5,715 bases of DNA from Opitutaceae bacterium (GTDB lineage Bacteria > Verrucomicrobiota > Verrucomicrobiia > Opitutales > Opitutaceae). This document shows, piece after piece, positions 1-3,919 of the stretch (position 1 is its first letter; each line of letters begins with the position of its first letter). A program made the position numbers and the translations under genes. The notes under the pieces are model-generated. The model was not told where the DNA came from. It worked only from the letters and a program-made list of their open reading frames with translations, and did no database searches. The DNA lies in the NCBI GenBank assembly GCA_031282705.1, contig JAITDF010000489.1, positions 1 through 5,715 on the forward strand. The letters run 5' to 3'.

Positions 1-1
1 C

Positions 2-253
2 GAGGCCGCCGCGTTCAGGGAGCTTCTGGCCCCGGTGCTGGAGCACGACCCGGTGAGGCCTCATGCATCCGAGACGCGCCCGCCGTTTGCGGTCATGACC
101 GTGTCGTTGCCCCCGCAACCGTTCGCCCAGGCGCAATCGGCCAAGCCTGTGCGGACTTTGATGGAATTGCAGGAAGAGCTGAACCGCACGAGATCGCCTT
201 TCATGGACAGGGAAAACATGGACAGGGAAAAGGGCGAAAATGTCGTCGCCTAA
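2..253 (+). CDS. C-terminal end of an unrecognised protein (5' truncated)
   Basis: The frame is open from base 2 to a TAA at 251-253, giving 83 residues with the N-terminus beyond the window edge. A GTG at 35 could be a start, but the frame is open upstream and reads a sensible EAAAFRELLAPVLEHD, so I treat it as the tail of a longer gene. The visible part has a short helical start, a proline-rich middle (residues ~18-55) and a charged end, MDREN-MDREK-GENVVA. The MDRE(N/K) pair comes from a perfect in-frame 15-bp tandem duplication (202-231). There is no signal peptide, membrane segment or catalytic motif, and I do not recognise the family. The stop codon overlaps a hairpin followed by a T-run on the other strand, which probably ends the convergent tRNA transcript. 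That this is a real coding frame is likely but not certain, because long open frames arise by chance in GC-rich DNA. Confidence 0.5.
   Translation, partial: EAAAFRELLAPVLEHDPVRPHASETRPPFAVMTVSLPPQPFAQAQSAKPVRTLMELQEELNRTRSPFMDRENMDREKGENVVA
202..231 (+). repeat. 15-bp perfect tandem duplication in the first gene
   Basis: CATGGACAGGGAAAA occurs at 202-216 and again at 217-231 with no mismatch. The unit is five codons long, so the duplication is in frame and adds a second MDRE(N/K) near the C-terminus. The identity of the copies suggests recent duplication. Confidence 0.85.
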
Positions 254-281
254 AACCGCCGCCGCGCGGCACCGCGCCGGC
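252..281 (-). terminator. Possible intrinsic terminator after tRNA-Arg
   Basis: Read on the minus strand just after the CCA end of the tRNA, bases 281-261 form a GC-rich stem of about 9 bp with one bulged G and a 2-nt loop (GCGCGG/CCGCGC at its core). GGCGG and then TTTT (255-252) follow. The T-run is short and 5 nt from the stem, so this is a plausible but weak terminator. It overlaps the stop codon of the convergent gene. Confidence 0.4.
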
Positions 282-284
282 TGA

Positions 285-360
285 TGGTATCCCCACCCCG
301 ACTCGAACGGGGATCCGCAGTTTAGGAAACTGCTGCTCTGTCCTGTTGAGCTATGGGGAC
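285..360 (-). tRNA. tRNA-Arg, anticodon CCU
   Basis: A full cloverleaf can be read on the minus strand from G at 360 to the encoded CCA at 287-285, 76 nt in all. The acceptor stem GTCCCCA pairs with TGGGGAT, with a G-U at the first pair. The D stem is GCTC/GAGC. The anticodon stem GCAGT/ACTGC encloses loop TTCCTAA, giving anticodon CCU (326-324) for AGG codons. A 4-nt variable loop follows, then T stem CCCCG/CGGGG with loop TTCGAGT. The discriminator base is A and the CCA end is in the DNA. All stems pair, so the gene looks functional. It stands alone, with no second tRNA beside it. tRNA 3' ends are common integration sites, but no second copy of this 3' end is visible in the window. Confidence 0.96.
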
Positions 361-523
361 AAACATCGGTTTGGATTCAGACGGCAGACTTGCGACGTGC
401 CATGTTTGTCTTTGCGCAGATTCGCCGATGAAGACAAGCCTTTGTCCTCCAAGCCGGCCTTGCCCGGCTTTCCACTCTTCCCCCGCCAAGCCTGACGCCC
501 TCGCCGTCCCGCCCGCCGGCTTT

Positions 524-609
524 TTCGATTTTCAATCGGGCGTCACCATGCCGCCTTTCCAGGCGGAACGGCGGCGGCGCCCATTAAAAAGCGGGAGGCG
601 AAAATCGAA
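524..609. repeat. 10-bp inverted repeat enclosing a 6-bp hairpin
   Basis: TTCGATTTTC at 524-533 is the exact reverse complement of GAAAATCGAA at 600-609. Between them CCGCCT-TTCC-AGGCGG (551-566) forms a separate perfect hairpin. No protein or transposase is associated. The role is unknown; it could be a structured RNA end, a protein-binding site or chance. Confidence 0.4.
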
Positions 610-613
610 TGTC

Positions 614-672
614 AAAAAACACAAACTGATGTTGCGCGGAAGCGGCGGATTCCTTTGGCTGCGTAATACCAG
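614..672 (-). terminator. Candidate thrC terminator, related to the upstream repeat family
   Basis: On the minus strand downstream of the thrC stop, bases 672-626 form an imperfect stem-loop. Its outer arms 661-672 and 626-637 pair at 9 of 12 positions, and its inner arms are 648-653 and 638-643. It is followed at once by TTTGTGTTTTTT (625-614). A stem followed by a U-rich run is the shape of an intrinsic terminator. The outer arms resemble the GCGTAACATCAG/CTGATGTTACGC palindrome upstream of thrC, so this may be a repeat copy serving as a terminator. Confidence 0.45.
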
Positions 673-676
673 ATGC

Positions 677-705
677 AAAATAAAAAATCAGGCGGCCCGC
701 GCCGC
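677..705 (-). terminator. Alternative terminator at the thrC stop
   Basis: On the minus strand the last codons of thrC form a 5-bp GC stem, GCGGC (705-701) and GCCGC (696-692), with loop GCGG. The stop codon and TTTTTTATTTT (687-677) follow. The U-run is good but the stem is short and lies inside the coding end. It may act with the stem-loop further downstream. Confidence 0.4.
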
Positions 706-2055
706 GATGAACGCCTTGATCGCATCGGGCGCGGCCTCGATTTTATGTTTTTCCAACGGACGCGCCTTGAGCGCCTCCAGCGAGGGGTGCGCGGGCTCCA
801 CGCCGGTGGCCGCGCGGATCGTGTCGGGAAACTTCGCCGGGCTCGCCGTCGCCAGCACCACGCTGGGGCGGTCCGGGGCGGGGTCCTTGAGCGCGCAGGC
901 CGTGTGCGGATCGACGATGTATCCGTATTTGTCATACACACGCTTGATGATGCCGGGTATCTCCGCGTCGTCGCAGCGCGAGGAGCTGAACGTGTCGCGG
1001 TTGAAGTTTTCAAACACATGGCGGCCCGTGGCCTTGAAGTCCCGCATGACCTCGCGCACGCGGGCTGCGTCGCGGCCGAGGTTGTAGTAGAGAAAACGCT
1101 CGAAGTTGCTCGACACCTGGATGTCCATCGACGGCGCGAGGCTCGGGCGCACGCCGGCCACGCGGTATTCGCCGGTCGTGAAGAGGCGGTGCAGGATGTC
1201 GTTCCGGTTGGTGGCGACCCTGAAACCGCGCAGCGGCACGCCCATTTTCTGGAGCATCCAGCCCGCGAGCACGTTGCCGAAATTGCCCGTCGGCACGGCA
1301 AACTCCGCCACGGCGCGCGCGTCCGGCGGCAGGCGCAGCCACGCGGACAAATAATAAACGCATTGCGCGAGGATGCGCGCCAGGTTGATGGAGTTGACCG
1401 CGGACAGGTGGTGGCGCGCACGGAACGCCTGGTCGCCAAACACGTCCTTCAGCGCCGCCTGCGCGTCGTCGAAGGTGCCGTCGATGGCGAGCGCGAAGAC
1501 GTTTTTCGCGCCGGTGCACGCCATCTGGCGCTCCTGCAACGCCGAGGTGCGCCCGTCTGGGTAAATGATGAAAATCGCGGTGCCGGGCTTGCCGAGCAAC
1601 CCGTGGATGGCGGCCGAGCCGGTGTCGCCGGATGTGGCGCCGAGGACATTGATGGACTCGCCGCGCACGGCGCACTGGCGCTCGTAAAGGTTGCCGAGAA
1701 GCTGGAGCGCGAAGTCCTTGAACGCGAGCGTGGGGCCGTGAAAGAGTTCGAGCACAAACAGGTGCCCGTCGAGCCGGCGCAGCGGCGCGATGTCGGGCGC
1801 GTCGAAACGCGTGTGGGATTTTTTTATGACGGCGCGCAGCGTGCCGGCGGGAATGTCGGTCGCGAAATGCCGCAGGAACTCGAAACAAAGCCCGGCGTAG
1901 TCGTTTTTCAGCGCCTCGAACCGCGCGAGCGCCCCGGCGTCAAACTCCGGCAGCGTCTCGGGCACAAACAATCCGCCATCCGGCGCGAGGCCGACGGCGA
2001 CGGCATCCGAAAACGAGTGAGGCGCGGTCTGCCCGCGGGTGGAGATGAAACGCAT
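688..2055 (-). CDS. thrC: Threonine synthase (PLP-dependent)
   Basis: Threonine synthase converts O-phospho-L-homoserine to L-threonine and phosphate in the cytoplasm, the last step of threonine synthesis from aspartate. The 455-residue product begins MRFISTRGQ, the usual start of this family, and continues with APDGGLFVPE (residues 24-33). The PLP-binding lysine is K113 in HGPTLAFKDF (106-115). The cofactor phosphate loop is GATSGDTGSAA (139-149), and PTGNFGN (255-261), SSNFERFLYY (315-324), DPHTA (382-386) and ATASPAKFP (402-410) are further family motifs. The length fits the family and no break is seen. I chose the ATG at 2055 although the frame is open to an ATG at 2247: the extra 64 residues run through repeat DNA and have no family counterpart. 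A weak AGAGGG lies 12 nt upstream. No hom or thrB gene is adjacent; the next gene upstream on the same strand is 324 bp away, so thrC probably has its own promoter. Confidence 0.96.
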   Translation of the reverse strand: MRFISTRGQTAPHSFSDAVAVGLAPDGGLFVPETLPEFDAGALARFEALKNDYAGLCFEFLRHFATDIPAGTLRAVIKKSHTRFDAPDIAPLRRLDGHLFVLELFHGPTLAFKDFALQLLGNLYERQCAVRGESINVLGATSGDTGSAAIHGLLGKPGTAIFIIYPDGRTSALQERQMACTGAKNVFALAIDGTFDDAQAALKDVFGDQAFRARHHLSAVNSINLARILAQCVYYLSAWLRLPPDARAVAEFAVPTGNFGNVLAGWMLQKMGVPLRGFRVATNRNDILHRLFTTGEYRVAGVRPSLAPSMDIQVSSNFERFLYYNLGRDAARVREVMRDFKATGRHVFENFNRDTFSSSRCDDAEIPGIIKRVYDKYGYIVDPHTACALKDPAPDRPSVVLATASPAKFPDTIRAATGVEPAHPSLEALKARPLEKHKIEAAPDAIKAFIAARAA

Positions 2056-2118
2056 GGAAAAACAAAACCCTCTAGCGGCCGGACCGCCAGGGGTGAAGGA
2101 TTTAATGCAGGAGGAGAA

Positions 2119-2166
2119 GAAAGCCCTACGGACATGTGACCGGAGCAACATGTCCATAGGGCTTTC
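2119..2166. repeat. 19-bp stem-loop in the thrC leader
   Basis: GAAAGCCCTACGGACATGT (2119-2137) pairs with ACATGTCCATAGGGCTTTC (2148-2166) at 18 of 19 positions around a 10-nt loop. The single mismatch (C2129 against A2156) is C-A on the plus strand but G-U on the minus strand, so minus-strand RNA can pair along the full stem. It lies 64 bp upstream of the thrC start. No T-run follows in either direction, so it does not look like a plain terminator; a dispersed palindromic repeat or an mRNA leader structure fits better. Confidence 0.8.
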
Positions 2167-2181
2167 CGAAACCTTGGTTTT

Positions 2182-2354
2182 CTTTGGCTGCGTAACATCA
2201 GTAACATCACTGATGTTACGCGGTTCCGTCGTACCGCAGGTTTCCAAACCTGCTTAAAACTCACGCCTGGCCGCGAACCCGCAATCAGGCATGAGCTTCA
2301 AAGCAGACTTGGAAGTCTGCGGTACGTCAGAGCCGCGTAACATCAGTAACATCA
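2182..2354. repeat. Compound palindromic element with nested hairpins and 9-bp tandem units
   Basis: The 44-nt arms 2210-2253 and 2303-2346 are inverted copies matching at 37 of 44 positions without gaps. Each arm contains its own hairpin: GCAGGTTT/AAACCTGC (2236-2253) and GCAGACTT/AAGTCTGC (2303-2320). The four bases that differ between the two hairpins change in pairs, so both still fold. Between the arms, 2260-2269 and 2286-2295 form a third stem (9 of 10 pairs, the odd one G-U on the minus strand). At the left end GCGTAACATCAG (2190-2201) pairs exactly with CTGATGTTACGC (2210-2221). GTAACATCA is repeated in tandem at 2192-2209 and again at 2337-2354. No transposase is present; this resembles short non-autonomous palindromic repeats. 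Confidence 0.85.
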
Positions 2355-2805
2355 GTTAAATTTTCATCCTTCTTCGGTTTTATATTTCGCGGCCTTCCGC
2401 GTCTTTGTCAGACTGTCGCTTCGCTTGGCACGCGGTTGAAAACTGATTTTCAGAACTTCCCCTATGTCTGAAAACGGCGACGTGGAAGCCGTCGGTGTTG
2501 CGGGCGGCGGGGAGAAGGGTTTCGGCGTGGAGGAGTTGGAAGGCGGGATGCGTTTCGAGAAAGCGGGTGGCGACGGCTTCGTTTTCGTGGCGGCTGAGGG
2601 AGCAGGTGGCGTAGATGAGGTGGCCGCCGCCGGGGCGGACGTGCGGGGCGTTGCGGGCGAGGATTTCGAGCTGAAGGCACGCGGCGGCATGGATGCCGGC
2701 CTCGGTGGTCGTCCATTTGAGGTGGGGGGCGCGGCGCCAGGTGCCGCTGCCGCTGCACGGGGCGTCAACGAGGACGGCGTCGTAGAGCGCGGCGGGCGGT
2801 TGCGG

Positions 2806-2884
2806 CGGTTGCGCGGCGGACGGTCGCCCGGCGTGCAATGGCCCCCTTCCGTCCATCGTCCATCGTCCACCGGTTGCGCGGCGG
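2806..2884. repeat. 14-bp direct repeats flanking a 51-bp insert in the methyltransferase gene
   Basis: CGGTTGCGCGGCGG occurs perfectly at 2806-2819 and 2871-2884, offset by 65 bp. On the coding (minus) strand both copies read A-A-Q-P, each in the frame of its own half of the gene. The 51 bp between them (2820-2870) include the heptads GTCCATC-GTCCATC-GTCCAC (2851-2870) and a five-C run (2842-2846). This is the footprint expected of an insertion with target duplication, or of duplication by strand slippage. Confidence 0.85.
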
Positions 2885-3056
2885 GCAGGACGCGGATGTT
2901 TCCCAAGCGGGCGCGGGTGGCGCGGCGGGCGAGTTCGGCAAGGGCGCCGGGGCGCGGGTCGGTGGCGTCGATTTGCGCGGCGGGGCCGAGGAGGCGGGCG
3001 AGCTGGAGGGTTTTGCCGCCGGCGCCGGCGCAGGCGTCGAGGGCATGGCGGATGGT

Positions 3057-3077
3057 GGAATGCGGATTGCGGAATGC
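3057..3077. repeat. Heptanucleotide repeat GGAATGC/GGATTGC
   Basis: Three 7-bp units stand in tandem: GGAATGC, GGATTGC, GGAATGC, preceded by a weaker unit GGATGGT (3050-3056). On the coding strand they give the peptide FRNPHST just before the SAM-binding loop of the methyltransferase. Such units read A-F-R-I-P-H-S or G-M-R-N-A-E-C depending on strand, peptides I recall from spurious translations in many environmental genomes. Confidence 0.75.
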
Positions 3078-3119
3078 GGGCGTCACCGCGCCGGTGGCGT
3101 TGCCGATGCCGGTGGTTTT

Positions 3120-3181
3120 GGAATTTGGAATTTTGGAATTTGGAATTTTTTTGGGATTTGGGATTTGGGATTTGGGATTTT
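3120..3181. repeat. Heptanucleotide repeat block GGAATTT x4 and GGGATTT x4
   Basis: Four units of GGAATTT (some with extra T) at 3120-3152 are followed by four units of GGGATTT at 3153-3181. The coding strand reads it as NPKSQIPNPKKIPNSKIPNSK, methyltransferase residues ~238-258. The AT-rich block stands out sharply in GC-rich surroundings. It resembles the heptameric STRR repeats described in filamentous cyanobacteria in unit length, though not necessarily in origin. Confidence 0.9.
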
Positions 3182-3919
3182 CGCCGGCACCGGAACCGGC
3201 GATAACCGCGAGGGCGATGGGAAGGATGAGTTGCGAGCCGAGGTCCTGGATTTCGACGAGGCCGCGCTGGCAGGCGCCGGTTTTGGTGATGTCGGCGTCG
3301 GGAGCGAGGACTTCGAGCGCGCCGGCGAGTTCGGGGGAAAGGCGGCATGGCCAGCCGAGGGCGCCGAATTCGGCGAGCACGGGCGCGGGGTCGTCGGTTT
3401 GCAGGCGGAGCCAGAGCGGGGCGCGGGTGTTGAGGGCGTCGAGATTGGGCTGGGAAAACGCCTCCGGGCAATGGCCGCGGAACCACGCGGGCAGCAGGCT
3501 GGCGGCATCGAGGCCGAGAAGCGCGGCGCGGGCACCGGGCGCCGGGGGGGCGGGCGGCGCGGCGGGGAGAAGGGCGCGTTTGAGCGGGAGCGTGGCGGGG
3601 GAATCGGCGGCGAGCCAGAGGAGTGCATGGAACGGGCTCGCGGCGGGAGAGGCGGCGGCGGGCCTGAAGGCGGCGGCGGAGCCGAGGGTGTTTTCAAACC
3701 ACGGCAGGTGGCGGATGGCGGTGTAGAGGAGTTCGCGATAGAGGCGGCGGTCGCGGCTGCCGAAGCGGCGTTCGCGGGCGAGGCGTTGCCGGATGCGCGC
3801 GGGGAGATCGCGGTCGGCGCGGAGGTGCGGGCGCAGCTCATTGAAGAGCGCGAGAAAGACGCGGGCCTGATTATGGGCGGGCTGGGTCAAGGGAATTAAA
3901 AAGTGGATTCAAGAAGTCC

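Larger units (their letters stand above)
361..687. other. Gene-free stretch with several hairpins
   Basis: No frame here looks like a protein; the plus-strand frame running through it is the antisense of thrC extended leftward. Visible structures are a 5-bp hairpin at 433-446 (GACAA/TTGTC), a 7-bp hairpin at 451-470 (AAGCCGG/CCGGCTT), a 6-bp hairpin at 551-566 (CCGCCT/AGGCGG) and a 10-bp inverted repeat TTCGATTTTC (524-533) / GAAAATCGAA (600-609). The right end (614-672) holds a stem-loop with a T-run that may terminate thrC. The tRNA promoter should lie near 365-400 on the minus strand, but I see no convincing -35/-10 pair. Confidence 0.6.
2056..2379. other. Repeat-rich intergenic block between the methyltransferase gene and thrC
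   Basis: No gene is supported here. The block holds a long stem-loop (2119-2166), 9-bp tandem units and a compound palindrome (2182-2354). On the minus strand it is both the downstream region of the methyltransferase gene and the leader region of thrC. The palindromes could help terminate the first transcript. The thrC promoter must lie here or upstream, but I cannot pick a convincing -35/-10 pair. Confidence 0.7.
2380..3890 (-). pseudogene. RsmB/NOP-family rRNA (cytosine-C5) methyltransferase, frameshifted
   Basis: Enzymes of this family use S-adenosylmethionine to methylate a cytosine of ribosomal RNA at C5; RsmB is the best-known member. The first 340 residues (3890-2871) give a NusB-like helical N-terminus (RRFGSRDRRLYRELLYTAIR, 41-60), then GLVEIQDLGSQL (210-221) and the SAM-binding loop DACAGAGGKT (285-294). 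After AAQP at residue 340 this frame turns into low-complexity sequence. The family continues in another frame with YDAVLVDAPCSGSGT (cysteine motif) and IYATCS (second cysteine motif), ending at TAA 2380-2382. The break coincides with a 65-bp repeat-flanked insertion; without it the protein would be 481 residues. A second repeat-derived insert of roughly 45 residues (237-282) lies just before the SAM loop. The start is a TTG at 3890 with no clear ribosome-binding site, following an in-frame stop at 3911-3909. The last ~27 residues exceed the usual family end. It may be a true pseudogene, a sequencing error in a G5 run (2846-2842), or read through by slippage. Confidence 0.85.

Noticed and set aside
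285..360. The tRNA-Arg gene as the attachment site of an element in this window
   Set aside because: No second copy of the tRNA 3' end and no integrase are visible. An element using this site would lie left of 285, outside most of the window.
384..392. GCAGACTTG as a further copy of the palindromic repeat
   Set aside because: Only 9 bases match the 2303-2311 unit and the hairpin partner is absent, so chance is as likely.
451..470. The AAGCCGG/CCGGCTT hairpin as a terminator
   Set aside because: It has no T-run on either strand.
353..1087. A 244-codon plus-strand open frame starting in the tRNA region
   Set aside because: It begins inside the tRNA gene and runs antisense to thrC; its composition shows no protein-like pattern.
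673..2139. A 488-codon plus-strand open frame
   Set aside because: It is the antisense of thrC. It has no family resemblance, and the minus-strand frame carries every catalytic motif of threonine synthase.
3050..3181. The tandem repeats as a CRISPR array
   Set aside because: The units are 7 bp and directly adjacent, with no unique spacers and no cas genes.
3120..3181. The AT-rich GGAATTT/GGGATTT block as a promoter region for the plus-strand gene
   Set aside because: It is a regular tandem repeat 740 bp from the start codon and lacks a -35/-10 arrangement.
2464..3899. Two long plus-strand open frames (2464-3726 and 2838-3899)
   Set aside because: They are shadows of the methyltransferase gene in GC-rich DNA; their Gly/Ala/Glu-rich text and the FGIWDLGFGI stretch come from antisense codons and repeats.
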